Assembly (NCBI GenBank): GCA_022826645.1
Contig: JAJDUM010000037.1
Coordinates: forward strand, 19,512-83,511
Source: Candidatus Poribacteria bacterium
GTDB taxonomy: Bacteria; Poribacteria; WGA-4E; PCPOR2b
Length of the DNA: 64,000 nucleotides
Direction of reading: 5' to 3'
The translations under genes were made by a program, and so were the position numbers. Within the stretch, counting starts at the first letter, position 1. Every line of letters begins with the position of its first letter. Positions 17,201 to 25,993 of this stretch are shown piece after piece. Below the pieces are notes generated by a model. It was not told the DNA's origin and made no database searches. It was given only the letters and a program-made list of their open reading frames with translations.

Positions 17201-17514
17201 AACGATCGGTTCATAATGCTCGACCTACGTCGGTCATACAATGGACTATAATGACAAATAGAATCCGTCTGACATTATATAGACTGGCACAGGAATGTCA
17301 ACGAAAAATAGTTAGCTGCGAAGATTCAGTTCTTTGATGTCGAGATATGAATCTCAACCTACAATCCACAATCTGCTTGGTCTGTATGGTTTGGTTCTCC
17401 CAACTCACGGTCAGATTGGGCGAGGAAACCTCGCCCCTACGATTTGATACCTACCCCAGATGAATGTCAACACGCCCTAGCCACTCATCATGTATATTTC
17501 CATCGGATATACAC

Positions 17515-17543
17515 TTGACTTTACACCAAGCAGATGGCAAAAT
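17515..17543 (+). promoter_or_regulatory. Possible sigma-70 promoter of the SDR gene
   Basis: TTGACT, then a 17-base spacer, then CAAAAT, ending 60 bp before the start at 17604. The -10 box is imperfect. Confidence 0.4.
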
Positions 17544-17603
17544 AGATAACGTGTACTGAAGCGATTTTTAAATTCAATAGAGAGATTAGAAAGGGAAACA
17601 GAT

Positions 17604-18329
17604 ATGGCACGAAAGAAGATACTTATTACAGGCGCAGCGGGCAAAATTGGACGGGTGCTGAGAGACGGGCTGAAAGATGATTACGATCTGCGGCTCCTCT
17701 ATCACAGGACGGTTCTACCGGCGGCACCGGGGGAAGAGGTTTTTGTGGCGAGCATCAAAGATCTTGATAAAATGGTGGAGGTAGTAGGCGGTGTGGATTC
17801 GGTCGTTCACATGGCAGGGGACCCTGAGGTTGGCGCATCGTTTGAATCGGTCTATGAGAACAATATCTTAGGCACCTATTGCATCTATGAGGCAGCCCGG
17901 CGAACAGGTGTGCCTCAGGTTATTTTTGCCAGCACGAACCATGTGACCGGATACTACGAAATAGATGGGATCTATACCAAGCCCGAAATGCCGGTGCGAC
18001 CGGATAGCCACTACGGTGCTAGCAAGGCTTACGGCGAAGCACTGGGCCGATACTATGTCGATGAATTCGGGCTGCGGGTGATTTGTCTGCGGATTGGCAC
18101 CTTTCAACCGGTGGAGTCCGTGCAGAACCGGACAAGCGATCGCATCCTGTCTACCTGGTTAAGCCACGGAGATATGGTGCACATGACCAAACAGAGTATT
18201 GAGGCGGAGTCGGTGAAGTTCGGTATCTACTACGGCATATCGAATAATACGCGCGCCTATTGGGACACCGAGAATGCGCGGGAAGAGATCGGCTATGACC
18301 CCGAAGACAACGCCGAAGATTATGCCTGA
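17604..18329 (+). CDS. NAD-dependent epimerase/dehydratase (uronate dehydrogenase-like SDR)
   Basis: 241 residues of the extended short-chain dehydrogenase fold. The NAD-binding motif is GAAGKIG at 10-16, DSVVHMAGDP follows near 70, and the catalytic YxxxK reads YGASKAYGE near 137-141, after an upstream FASTNHVTGY segment. This compact form and the LRIGTF motif resemble uronate dehydrogenases, which oxidise glucuronate or galacturonate to the aldaric acid lactone. Such a reaction would feed the lactonase and dehydratases in this region; that link is inference. Start ATG follows GAAAGGGAAACAG. Its 3' end overlaps the convergent HAD gene by 10 bp. A second, similar SDR lies at 60169. Confidence 0.85.
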   Translation: MARKKILITGAAGKIGRVLRDGLKDDYDLRLLYHRTVLPAAPGEEVFVASIKDLDKMVEVVGGVDSVVHMAGDPEVGASFESVYENNILGTYCIYEAARRTGVPQVIFASTNHVTGYYEIDGIYTKPEMPVRPDSHYGASKAYGEALGRYYVDEFGLRVICLRIGTFQPVESVQNRTSDRILSTWLSHGDMVHMTKQSIEAESVKFGIYYGISNNTRAYWDTENAREEIGYDPEDNAEDYA

Positions 18330-19051
18330 GCGTCGTGCGCAGACAGAATTGTCGCCATGATGTTTTGGGTGGCACTCAGATCGTCAAAGAGAACATCCGG
18401 TTGATGCGGCGTTAGTTCCGCACGGGAATATTGGCCGGTAGCCACGGCGATGGCATAGGCGCCGGCGTGACGAGCACACTCAATATCGCGGGGTGTATCT
18501 CCAATAATCACAATGTCCTTGCCGGTGAACCTCACACCCGTTTTCTCAAACGCACGGGACGCAGCGATAGCGGGCAACGCATTACGGGAGCGCGCGTCAT
18601 CCCCAAATGCGCCCAACTGGAAAAAGGGGTTCAGGTTAAAGACGTCCAATTTCGCAGCAGCACCGCCCTTATTATTGCCTGTTAGGAGCCCGGGTAAACA
18701 CGCATCGTGATCTGCTACCGCTGAAATCAGTTCCTGTACGCCGTCCAACAAGATTACGTTTGCGCCTTCCGCTTGGCATCCTTCTCTCAAGAGTTCCGCG
18801 ATGCGGTCAAAAATATCGGGCAGTAGTTGTTGGACGGTGCTTTCGGGAAGAACGCCTTCCAAGATATCATGCACAATCTGTGTGTCCATCCCTCCTGACA
18901 TCCGCACCCGTCCAAGTTCGGGGGTCGGATTGTTACCGAACATCCCCTTTTCGCGGCAAACTTCCTCAATCGCTTGGTAGAGAGATCTGCCTCCAATTCC
19001 GCCTGTACTCAGTATGGTCCCGTCGATATCAAATAAAACCAGTTTCCTCAT
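18320..19051 (-). CDS. HAD-superfamily hydrolase (phosphoglycolate phosphatase-like)
   Basis: 243 residues with all HAD motifs: nucleophile motif FDIDGTIL at 7-14, motif II TGNN near 135, a Lys in the FEKTGVRF region near 180, and motif IV IIGDTPRDIECARHAGA near 190-206. A helical cap domain lies between motifs I and II, as in subfamily IA phosphatases such as phosphoglycolate phosphatase. The actual substrate is unknown; a sugar phosphate is possible given the neighbours. It converges on and overlaps by 10 bp with the upstream SDR gene. A PhyH gene lies 51 bp upstream on the same strand. Confidence 0.9.
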   Translation of the reverse strand: MRKLVLFDIDGTILSTGGIGGRSLYQAIEEVCREKGMFGNNPTPELGRVRMSGGMDTQIVHDILEGVLPESTVQQLLPDIFDRIAELLREGCQAEGANVILLDGVQELISAVADHDACLPGLLTGNNKGGAAAKLDVFNLNPFFQLGAFGDDARSRNALPAIAASRAFEKTGVRFTGKDIVIIGDTPRDIECARHAGAYAIAVATGQYSRAELTPHQPDVLFDDLSATQNIMATILSAHDAQA

Positions 19052-19102
19052 CTATGATTGTTGTCCTCAGCTTTTTTGATCATTTGTTTTACACATTTCG
19101 GG

Positions 19103-19807
19103 TTAAAAATTAGTATCATTTCCTTTATAAATCCGTTCGCCACGTACCAGAATTCGCTTCGGATTTTCAAGCGAAAGTTCGTCAAGGGTATGATATCCCA
19201 GCGTCATGCTCATGCGGGTGCCATCTGTCTTATTCGTGCCAGCGGAGTGAATCATCATGCTGTCGATGGCGAGCAATCCACCGGCAGTCATGGGAACAGG
19301 AACCACTTGGCCCAAAGCGATTTGATGCACGAGTTCACCGTCATTCAGATCCACGAAATCCGGTAATATGTGTGAGCCTGGTACCACATGCGTACAGCCG
19401 TTCTCCAGATTGGTATCCTCAAGGTAAGCCAATACCGTTACGATGGTGCGTGACCAATGTCTCACATCACGATGGAGTTCTAACGAGGCGGTTGAATCGC
19501 GGTCACGCAGATATACATGGTTGTGTCGGTTACGCACGAATTCGATATTGGGACCTAATATCGACTCCAACGGGTTAAGAATTTCGTCGCATACAATTGT
19601 CTCGCGAAAAACGCCGCCGCGCCCCCACAGGTCAGAGATGCGAGTCACGCTTCCGCCTTTATTACGCGCAACCGGTTCAACCTCTTCCCGAATGTCATTT
19701 AATGCCGTCGCTTTCAGTTCGGCGACAAGGTCATCGTCCAACCGCGTCGGTAGTTTGACGAAGCCGTTATGTCGAAAAAGCTGCACCTCTTGAGGTGTAA
19801 GTACCAT
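19103..19807 (-). CDS. Phytanoyl-CoA dioxygenase family protein (PhyH)
   Basis: 234 residues of the Fe(II)/2-oxoglutarate-dependent oxygenase fold. Facial-triad candidates are H and D in LELHRDVRHW near residue 112 and the distal His in MMIHSAGTN near 180, followed by the 2-oxoglutarate-binding Arg in TDGTRMSMTLGYH. The N terminus (MVLTPQEVQLFRHNGFVKLP) is typical of bacterial PhyH proteins, which hydroxylate lipids, secondary metabolites or small amines; the substrate here is unknown. A small lipoprotein gene lies 18 bp upstream on the same strand. PhyH families are often expanded in sponge-associated bacteria; a second, longer member is at 44692. Confidence 0.9.
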   Translation of the reverse strand: MVLTPQEVQLFRHNGFVKLPTRLDDDLVAELKATALNDIREEVEPVARNKGGSVTRISDLWGRGGVFRETIVCDEILNPLESILGPNIEFVRNRHNHVYLRDRDSTASLELHRDVRHWSRTIVTVLAYLEDTNLENGCTHVVPGSHILPDFVDLNDGELVHQIALGQVVPVPMTAGGLLAIDSMMIHSAGTNKTDGTRMSMTLGYHTLDELSLENPKRILVRGERIYKGNDTNF

Positions 19808-19825
19808 TGTGGTTCTTCCTTTATC

Positions 19826-20266
19826 CTATCTGTAAAGAGTAGTTTTTACACCCTTCTCGCTGATTAACATAAGGTATCCCTCCTGCAGTTCAAAAGTGCC
19901 TACTTCAATAAATGGCGCAGGACCAGTAAAAGTAATGTCAGCAGAGACATTCCTTCTCCCTTTTGGGGGCTCATCGTGGTATCTCTGTATGTAAGCCAGA
20001 ATATATCTGTCACGACCAAAATAATATGCCCCTTTCCTAATGTCAAAGATTTTGTTTCCACCAACTGAGTCATATAAGATTTCAATAGCCTCAAATGTCC
20101 CGTCTCCACGAAAGTTCCAACGTTTAACTGGGGCGTTTTCCTGTTGTTCCGCCCAATGACCAACCCAAGGTAGTGTATAAGGTTTGGACTCAGGCATTTT
20201 TAGTGTTGAGCAGCCCATGAGCGGTATCAATACAATTATTGCTATGAATACTCTCTTACTTACCAT
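19826..20266 (-). CDS. Hypothetical small lipoprotein
   Basis: 146 residues with a lipoprotein signal: positively charged MVSKR, hydrophobic FIAIIVLIPL, then lipobox LMGC with Cys19. The mature part is about 128 residues and looks beta-rich (TFEAIEILYDSVGGNKIFDIRKGAYYFGRDRYILAYIQRY), with alternating strands ending in EKGVKTTLYR, which suggests a small lipocalin-like or DUF-type domain; no family is recognised. Its stop is 18 bp before the PhyH start, so both could be one transcript. Confidence 0.7.
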   Translation of the reverse strand: MVSKRVFIAIIVLIPLMGCSTLKMPESKPYTLPWVGHWAEQQENAPVKRWNFRGDGTFEAIEILYDSVGGNKIFDIRKGAYYFGRDRYILAYIQRYHDEPPKGRRNVSADITFTGPAPFIEVGTFELQEGYLMLISEKGVKTTLYR

Positions 20267-20300
20267 TATGCTAACCTTGCCACAATAAAGACAGTTAGAT

Positions 20301-20665
20301 GAGGGGTGTGCATAAATCGCTTTCGTGTGGGAGAGACTTCTCCCAATTCATCAGGATGCTCGCCTGTCCCAGCTTGTCGGGGGAACGACATCGGAACGAG
20401 CCTCAAGGCGCGATCTTAGATGCTAATCCTCCCGATGAAATCGGGGGAATCATCCGTGCAATCTGCGATTCAGACCCATAGGACATGTCGCCCCCCTGGG
20501 GCTTTGGGGGATGGGGCTATCCGTATGCTATAAACATGTCGCCCCTCTGGGGCTAAATGCACCCTGTTCTTTTCTAAAACAGTCCCGTTTCACGTTCCGG
20601 TTTCTATCCTGAAAATCTTTAAATCCTGAGAATCCTGATTCAGACAATAATGATGCACACCCCTC
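20301..20665. mobile_element. 365 bp unit with 13-base perfect inverted ends
   Basis: GAGGGGTGTGCAT at 20301-20313 is the exact reverse complement of ATGCACACCCCTC at 20653-20665. The inside has no credible gene and consists of smaller repeats. This is compatible with a non-autonomous mobile element or a composite repeat. Confidence 0.5.
20431..20445. repeat. CCCGAT-rich palindrome, diverged
   Basis: CCCGATGAAATCGGG, a one-base-longer relative of the palindrome family, inside the 365 bp unit. Confidence 0.6.
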
Positions 20666-20717
20666 ACTTATTTATCTTCCATAGATTATAACCCTAATCC
20701 TATTAACTACAGCCCGG

Positions 20718-22370
20718 CTATATAGGCTTAAAATCGCTGCCGGGACCGGATGAACCCCTCTCGCGGTTCGTCATGAACTCAAGCAACACCGGAAGCCCTT
20801 CCTCTTCGGTCACACGTCGAGCGCGTTGGAATGCTGGGATAATCTCAGCGGGGTGTTCAATCCGCTCCCCACGACCGCCCATCGCCCGTGCGAGATCCGC
20901 GTAATCGCTGCCGAGATTGCTGATCTGATACTCCGCTTCGGCAACGCCCCGCGCTTCACCTGCCATACCACCGTTGTTAAATAGCACAGTAATAATAGGA
21001 ATCCTTTCTCGAACAGCGGTTTCAAAGTCCAGCCCAACCATGCCGAACGCTGTATCCCCGGTAACGTAGGTGCAGACCTTTTCTGGCTTTGCCAGTTTGG
21101 CTCCGATGATGAGTCCCAAGCCGGTGCCGAGCGCGTGGGATCTGCCCCAGCCGATAAAGCTGCGCGGTCCAGCGGAGCGATAGAAGCTGATCATTCGCTC
21201 GCGAGGACTGCCGGCATCATGGGTAACAATCGCATCTTCCGGTGGAATCGCTTGCATCATATCCCAAATAACCCGATACGGGGTGATAGGGATCTCATCG
21301 CTTGCCAGTTTGGGCATCCAATCGCTGAGCCACTCTGCGTTGATGGAGGCAATTCTTGAAGCCACGTCGTCCGTTGACCGAGCCTGATTCCCAGTAATAT
21401 CTTTGCAAGCCTCCAACAGTTGGCGCAGGACCAGCTCGGCATCTCCGACAATGGGGTAGTCTACATCGAGGTCTTTCTGAACGTCAACGGGATCATTTGT
21501 CGCGTGGATCATTGTCTTGCCCGGCGGCAGCCGCATCGCCATGACGTGGTCAGTGAAGCTGCAACCTATCCCACATATCAGATCCGCTGCGTGCAGGAAA
21601 TGATGAAGCGCCTTCGACATTGAGCCTGTTGCACACCCTAACGCGAGTGGGTGTGACTCTGGGAACGCACTTTTTCCCATCAACGTTGTCAGGACGGGTG
21701 CAGCCAAGAACTCGGAAAGTTCGCGCAGCTTCTCAGTCGCTTCCGCGTACAGAACTCCCTGGCCAGCAAGAATGACCGGACGTTCGGCACCACAGAGCGT
21801 TTTGGCGGCCGCCTCAATATCCCACGGATCGCCTTGCGACTTGACGGGTTTTACATGGGAAATGTCTCCACTGAAATCACCCACGTCGTGCATGGCGACG
21901 TCCGCAGGGATTTCAACCATCACGGGTCCGGGTCTACCTTGCCGCAACGCCGCCAGAGAACGACGCATTACCCCGCGTAGGCGGTCTGTAGAAGTTACGA
22001 CCTCCACCCGCTTGGTGATGGCGGCATAGCTAACCTCCGACCGAAACAGCGGCGAAACCCCTTGGCGATCGACTGGATGTCCGAGGGGCAATAAAAGTAT
22101 CGGAACCGAGTCGGAAAACGCGGTGGCTACGCCTGCGAAACTGTTTTCGGTACCCGGACCGTACTGCATAGCGAAGACTCCGGGCGTGGCTCCGTTTGTC
22201 ACCCGTGAATACCCATCTGCAATATGAACCCCGACCCGTTCTTGTCGGCAGATAATTGGTCGGATGCCTGCTTGGGCAGCGGCTTCGATCATTGATGTTG
22301 TGGGAAAACAGCTCAGATATTCGATTCCTTGCGCTTTCAGTGTTTTGGCGATTGCATCTATTGTTTTCAT
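20718..22370 (-). CDS. Thiamine diphosphate-dependent enzyme, acetolactate synthase-like
   Basis: 550 residues with the three-domain POX/ALS architecture. The N-terminal PYR domain has the activating Glu in ICRQERVGVHIADGYSR near residue 42, followed by MQYGPGTENSFAGVATAF. The central domain (about 190-320) contains ERPVILAGQGVLYAEA. The C-terminal PP domain carries the TPP/Mg motif VTGDTAFGMVGLDFETA with FNNGG about 25 residues on, near 440-470. Possible reactions include acetolactate synthesis, glyoxylate carboligation or decarboxylation of a 2-keto acid; no acetolactate synthase regulatory subunit is nearby, which argues against branched amino acid synthesis. AAAAGGGG lies before the ATG. 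It is 111 bp downstream of a galactonate-dehydratase-like gene. Confidence 0.9.
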   Translation of the reverse strand: MKTIDAIAKTLKAQGIEYLSCFPTTSMIEAAAQAGIRPIICRQERVGVHIADGYSRVTNGATPGVFAMQYGPGTENSFAGVATAFSDSVPILLLPLGHPVDRQGVSPLFRSEVSYAAITKRVEVVTSTDRLRGVMRRSLAALRQGRPGPVMVEIPADVAMHDVGDFSGDISHVKPVKSQGDPWDIEAAAKTLCGAERPVILAGQGVLYAEATEKLRELSEFLAAPVLTTLMGKSAFPESHPLALGCATGSMSKALHHFLHAADLICGIGCSFTDHVMAMRLPPGKTMIHATNDPVDVQKDLDVDYPIVGDAELVLRQLLEACKDITGNQARSTDDVASRIASINAEWLSDWMPKLASDEIPITPYRVIWDMMQAIPPEDAIVTHDAGSPRERMISFYRSAGPRSFIGWGRSHALGTGLGLIIGAKLAKPEKVCTYVTGDTAFGMVGLDFETAVRERIPIITVLFNNGGMAGEARGVAEAEYQISNLGSDYADLARAMGGRGERIEHPAEIIPAFQRARRVTEEEGLPVLLEFMTNRERGSSGPGSDFKPI

Positions 22371-22481
22371 GCGAACCCCTTTTATTGGACGGTGGTATTC
22401 GTCGTTTATGCCTCTACGGATCCCGTCTCATCGTTACATAATTCCGCGGTACCGTCAAGGAGAAAAGCGTTTGAACCTGCC

Positions 22482-23666
22482 CTAACCGCGTTGGAGGCTC
22501 CACGGCTTCGCCATGATTTGCTCCATACCCTCGTCATCCAACGTGATCCCCAACCCCGGACCGTCTGGAACCGGCACACAGCCTTCGTCATCAAGAACAA
22601 ACGGTTCTTTGAAGTATCCTTTGCCGATTAAGGTACGGGAACCGTCGCGCGTGTCGTTCACTTCGTTGTGTTCTTGCACCAAGAAGTTAGGTGTGCAAGC
22701 GTCCAGTTGGATTGAGGCTGCCAAAGCGAGCGGACTCAGGGGACAGTGCAATGCCAGCTTGGCGTAAGCGGCTTCGCCCATAACCGCAATTTTACGACAT
22801 TCTGTGATGCCACCTGCGTGGCAGATATCGGGCTGCAACACAGACAACAGACCGCGGGACAGCGCGTCAAAGAAGATCCATTTGCCCATCCAACGCTCAC
22901 CGGCCGCGATTGGGGCGTTGGTGTGTTCGACGATCTGGGCGAGCACGTCCACCCGCTCAACAGGCATCGGTTCTTCGATAAACAGTGGTCGATGTGGCTC
23001 AAGCACTTCGATGAGTTGTTTGGCGATTGCTGGGTGCGGGTTATGGATGTCTACCGCTACATCAGCATCTGGTCCCGCCCCTTCGCATACGGCGGCGAAT
23101 TTTTCCCCAAACTGTTCCACCTGTGAAGTGATTGGTAGCCCATCTCCCGGACCGAAGTGGACTTTCAGGCATCGGAACCCCCACTCTTCGGTCAGCACCC
23201 GCGCTGCTTCCCTATAAGCCTCCGGTGAGTCGGGTATCAGTGACGTTTGCGGCGGTGTTCCGGCGCGGTAGGGGTCTCCGGGGTCCACGCACCAAGGCAA
23301 CCCTCCTCCGGTTGCGTGATACATACGAATCCGGTCGTGGCACGTACCACCGAGCATCTTGTGGATAGGCAGTCCCGCGGCTTTGCCCGCCAGGTCCCAC
23401 AGCGCGATGTCAATTCCGCTGATCGCACTCATTTTGATAGGTCCGCCCACATAGCCTTCGCCGTACATCAGATGCCAGAGTTCTTCGACACGGCACGGAT
23501 CCTTTCCAATCAGCAGCGGTTCCAGTCGCTTGACTTCGGCGATGACGGTTTCTGAATGATTCTCAAGGTGGGGTTCGCCCAGCCCGGTCAGTTCGGTATC
23601 GGTATGAATCCGCAGCCAAACCCAACTCGGTGGCACTCGTAGAATTTCAAATTCAGTGATTTTCAT
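22482..23666 (-). CDS. Mandelate racemase/muconate lactonizing enzyme family (D-galactonate dehydratase-like)
   Basis: 394 residues of the enolase superfamily. Active-site positions are K168 (CLKVHF), D206-x-H208 (AVDIHNPH), E231 (LFIEEP), E257 (IAAGER) and H308 within LHCPLSPLALAAS. That last motif is close to the HCPLGPIALAA of D-galactonate dehydratase (DgoD), so an aldonate dehydratase producing a 2-keto-3-deoxy acid is the best guess. Start ATG with GAAGGAGAG upstream. The gene reads the same way as the TPP enzyme downstream and may share its transcript. A possible promoter to the right serves the divergent methyltransferase gene. Confidence 0.92.
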   Translation of the reverse strand: MKITEFEILRVPPSWVWLRIHTDTELTGLGEPHLENHSETVIAEVKRLEPLLIGKDPCRVEELWHLMYGEGYVGGPIKMSAISGIDIALWDLAGKAAGLPIHKMLGGTCHDRIRMYHATGGGLPWCVDPGDPYRAGTPPQTSLIPDSPEAYREAARVLTEEWGFRCLKVHFGPGDGLPITSQVEQFGEKFAAVCEGAGPDADVAVDIHNPHPAIAKQLIEVLEPHRPLFIEEPMPVERVDVLAQIVEHTNAPIAAGERWMGKWIFFDALSRGLLSVLQPDICHAGGITECRKIAVMGEAAYAKLALHCPLSPLALAASIQLDACTPNFLVQEHNEVNDTRDGSRTLIGKGYFKEPFVLDDEGCVPVPDGPGLGITLDDEGMEQIMAKPWSLQRG

Positions 23667-23692
23667 GGCTCTCCTTCACGCTGTAAATACCT

Positions 23693-23721
23693 TTGACAAA
23701 TATAGGCTAACACGTTACCAT
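23693..23721 (+). promoter_or_regulatory. Possible sigma-70 promoter of the DNA methyltransferase gene
   Basis: TTGACA, 17-base spacer, TACCAT, about 80 bp before the ATG at 23801. Confidence 0.5.
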
Positions 23722-23800
23722 ATGACCCAAATTAGCTAATAGAAAATTACAAGCAAAAAGAAATAAACGCTACAGAAGTCCAAAACAGTTAAGGTGCACT

Positions 23801-24742
23801 ATGAGCCCTAAAGATCTATCCCGATATGCCTTTGAATATGGACACCATTTCTTTAAGCAGTCTCTGATTATTCACGCAGACTGTTTTGAGTGGATGGAAC
23901 ATCTCCCCGAAGAGAGTTTGCACGCCATCGTAACAGATCCGCCGTATGGGGTAAAAGAATATGATTTCGACCAACTTGAAAAACGGATGCATGGAAACGG
24001 CGGTATTTGGCGTATTCCGCCCGCTTTCGATGGACACCAACGTTCGCCTTTGCCTCGATTTACTGCCTTGAACCACGCAGAACGCGGTCGTATGCAGGAC
24101 TACTTTTCTCAATGGGCTAAACTCGCTTTAAGGATATTACGCCCCGGGGGGCATGTCTTTCTGGCTTCAAATACCTTTCTCTCTCAAATTGTCTTTACGT
24201 CTATTATCGACGCCGGCTTTGAATTTCGCAGTCAGATTGTCCGGTTAGTTAAAACATTACGAGGTGGTGACAGACCGAAGAACGCAGAGAAGGAATTTCC
24301 TGACGTTTGTACGCTGCCGAGGGGCTGCTATGAGCCGTGGGGTATTTTTCGCAAACCCATTCCAAGTGGAATGAGAGTCAGTGATTGTCTGAAAGTATTC
24401 CAAACGGGTGGGCTGCGCCGCAAACCAAATGGGAATCCTCCTGAAGATGTCATCGAAAGTGAACGCACTCCACAAAACGAACGGAATATTGCCAATCATC
24501 CAAGCCTGAAACCCCAGTCTTTCCTCCGTCAAATCGTTTATGCCTCTCTGCCGCTTGGTGAAGGTATTATCGTAGATCCATTTATGGGCTCGGGTTCCAC
24601 AGTTGCAGCTGCTGAAGCAGTTGGTTACTCCTGTATTGGTCTTGAACGTTACGAAGAGTATTACACGATGAGCCAGCAAGCAATCCCCAAACTATCTCAA
24701 TTATCAACAAAAGACACCCAATTAAGCCTATCAGTTGCTTGA
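23801..24742 (+). CDS. Site-specific DNA methyltransferase, beta class
   Basis: 313 residues. Motif IV DPPY is at 46-49 (VTDPPYGVKEY) and comes before the S-adenosylmethionine motif I, DPFMGSGST at 259-267; this order defines the beta class. DPPY points to N6-adenine or N4-cytosine methylation. Between them (about 75-230) is the target-recognition region, including GGHVFLASNTFLSQIV near 118. It faces the type ISP restriction-modification gene, with only 34 bp between their stops, so it may protect the genome against the same or a separate nuclease, or be a solitary enzyme. No endonuclease of its own is adjacent. Start ATG lacks a strong ribosome binding site. Confidence 0.92.
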   Translation: MSPKDLSRYAFEYGHHFFKQSLIIHADCFEWMEHLPEESLHAIVTDPPYGVKEYDFDQLEKRMHGNGGIWRIPPAFDGHQRSPLPRFTALNHAERGRMQDYFSQWAKLALRILRPGGHVFLASNTFLSQIVFTSIIDAGFEFRSQIVRLVKTLRGGDRPKNAEKEFPDVCTLPRGCYEPWGIFRKPIPSGMRVSDCLKVFQTGGLRRKPNGNPPEDVIESERTPQNERNIANHPSLKPQSFLRQIVYASLPLGEGIIVDPFMGSGSTVAAAEAVGYSCIGLERYEEYYTMSQQAIPKLSQLSTKDTQLSLSVA

Positions 24743-24776
24743 ATTTTTGTATACCGCTTGAAAATTTGGTAAATCT

Positions 24777-25928
24777 TCAAACTTCTAAGGCAGGCAAACC
24801 TTCCACAATCTCCACCGTCTCCAAACTAACCGTAATCACCTTTCCGATAAGTTTGACGATGTACCGCGGATTGTCCGCTCGGTTCGGGTCATTGACGATG
24901 CCGCTGCGTTTGTCCGTCTTGACCCGATACTGATCAATCACCCATTCCAACGTAGACCGATTCCCAAGCCGATAGTCAAACGCCTTCGCCGGTATCCCCT
25001 CCAGTGTCAGGAAATCGTTGTAGGTCAGCTGCGTTTTGTCTTTGGACAACTTCATCTTCTCCACGCGCCAATCGATCGGCACTTCACGGTTTTCGATGAA
25101 TGTGAGTTGATATTCGGGCACCGTCTCATAGCCGATGTGGATTTCCCCTAATTGTTGACCCGCTTTGGCAAACCCCCAGAAGTCCGGCGTGTATGGTAGG
25201 CGCGGCAGATCCCGCTTGAGGTTCGCCTGATACCGTTCCCGATAATCGGGGTGATGCAGGAGACCGTAGATGTAATGGAAGATGTCCCACTTGGTGATTG
25301 CCTCATCTCGATAATGGGCACGGAATTGTTCCAACGCCCAATCGGTGATGTTCTCCCGACGGTTTCTCCCACTCTCGTCGTAGGTGTAGAAGGGAAAACA
25401 TTGTGAACCATCAATGGATGTTATTGTTAGATTGGGAATTATGTCTGTGCAAAAACACCAATAATCAGAACGTCCCCCAATGCTTGGAACAACAATTACC
25501 CGATTTTCCGCCTCAGTTTCAAGTGTAGGGAAAATGGAGGGGAAAACATAAACCTCCTCGTTCATTACACGATCAAAGAACAGGTTGGATTTTGTGAAGG
25601 GACGATAAAGGGAATTTCTCGCCTTGCCTTCATTGTATTCGGCAATTTTGCCTCGCTGCAAGTCTAATTTTAAGTCACGACTCCACTTGATTTTTGCATC
25701 GTCAGAAATCACAAAATCGTCGACGTTTGCATCCTGATTTTCTCGACGTTTCCACCTATCAACCTCTGCATTATAAGTTCCAATCAACCGATTCATGTTT
25801 TCAGTTAGTTCGTTTCGGTTAAAGCTGTACGCCCACGCATCACGGTTTGTTCTGACACCGAGGCTATAAATTCTAAAAATCGCATCTGTCGCTTCACTCT
25901 TTGCCGCCTTCGCTTCCTTAGTTCCCAT
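24777..25928 (-). CDS. C-terminal part of type ISP enzyme: target-recognition/specificity domain
   Basis: The frame is open from about 26070, so the ATG at 25928 is internal to the ancestral protein and probably not a real start. The section contains RNSLYRPFTKSNLFFDRVMNEEVYVFPSIFPT and YIYGLLHHPDYRERYQANLKRDLPRLPYTPDFW, signatures of the LlaBIII-type specificity domain (Type_ISP_C), plus QLTYNDFLTLEGIPAKAFDYRLGNRSTLEWVIDQY at the end. The function is DNA sequence recognition for the methylase and nuclease. Whether this piece is ever made on its own is unknown; it has no ribosome binding site of note. Confidence 0.8.
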   Translation of the reverse strand: MGTKEAKAAKSEATDAIFRIYSLGVRTNRDAWAYSFNRNELTENMNRLIGTYNAEVDRWKRRENQDANVDDFVISDDAKIKWSRDLKLDLQRGKIAEYNEGKARNSLYRPFTKSNLFFDRVMNEEVYVFPSIFPTLETEAENRVIVVPSIGGRSDYWCFCTDIIPNLTITSIDGSQCFPFYTYDESGRNRRENITDWALEQFRAHYRDEAITKWDIFHYIYGLLHHPDYRERYQANLKRDLPRLPYTPDFWGFAKAGQQLGEIHIGYETVPEYQLTFIENREVPIDWRVEKMKLSKDKTQLTYNDFLTLEGIPAKAFDYRLGNRSTLEWVIDQYRVKTDKRSGIVNDPNRADNPRYIVKLIGKVITVSLETVEIVEGLPALEV

Positions 25929-25993
25929 TGGGATAAAGGTCTCAAATTCGGCGCGGAGTCCCTCTGTCAGCCATGTGTATCGCCGGTCAGGTG

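Larger units (their letters stand above)
17075..17603. other. 529 bp intergenic region with repeats
   Basis: No gene seen. It contains two copies of ACGTGAAACGTG flanking a CCCGATAAATCGGG palindrome (17142-17200) and a GGGCGAGG/CCTCGCCC hairpin near 17416-17440. A possible promoter for the next gene is at its right end. Confidence 0.6.
20267..20717. other. 451 bp region filled by a repeat element
   Basis: No gene seen. Most of it is a unit bounded by perfect inverted ends (20301-20665). Inside are two copies of ACATGTCGCCCC-CTGGGGCT (near 20482 and 20535), a CCCGATGAAATCGGG palindrome at 20431 and an AATCCTGA-rich stretch near 20620. Confidence 0.6.
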
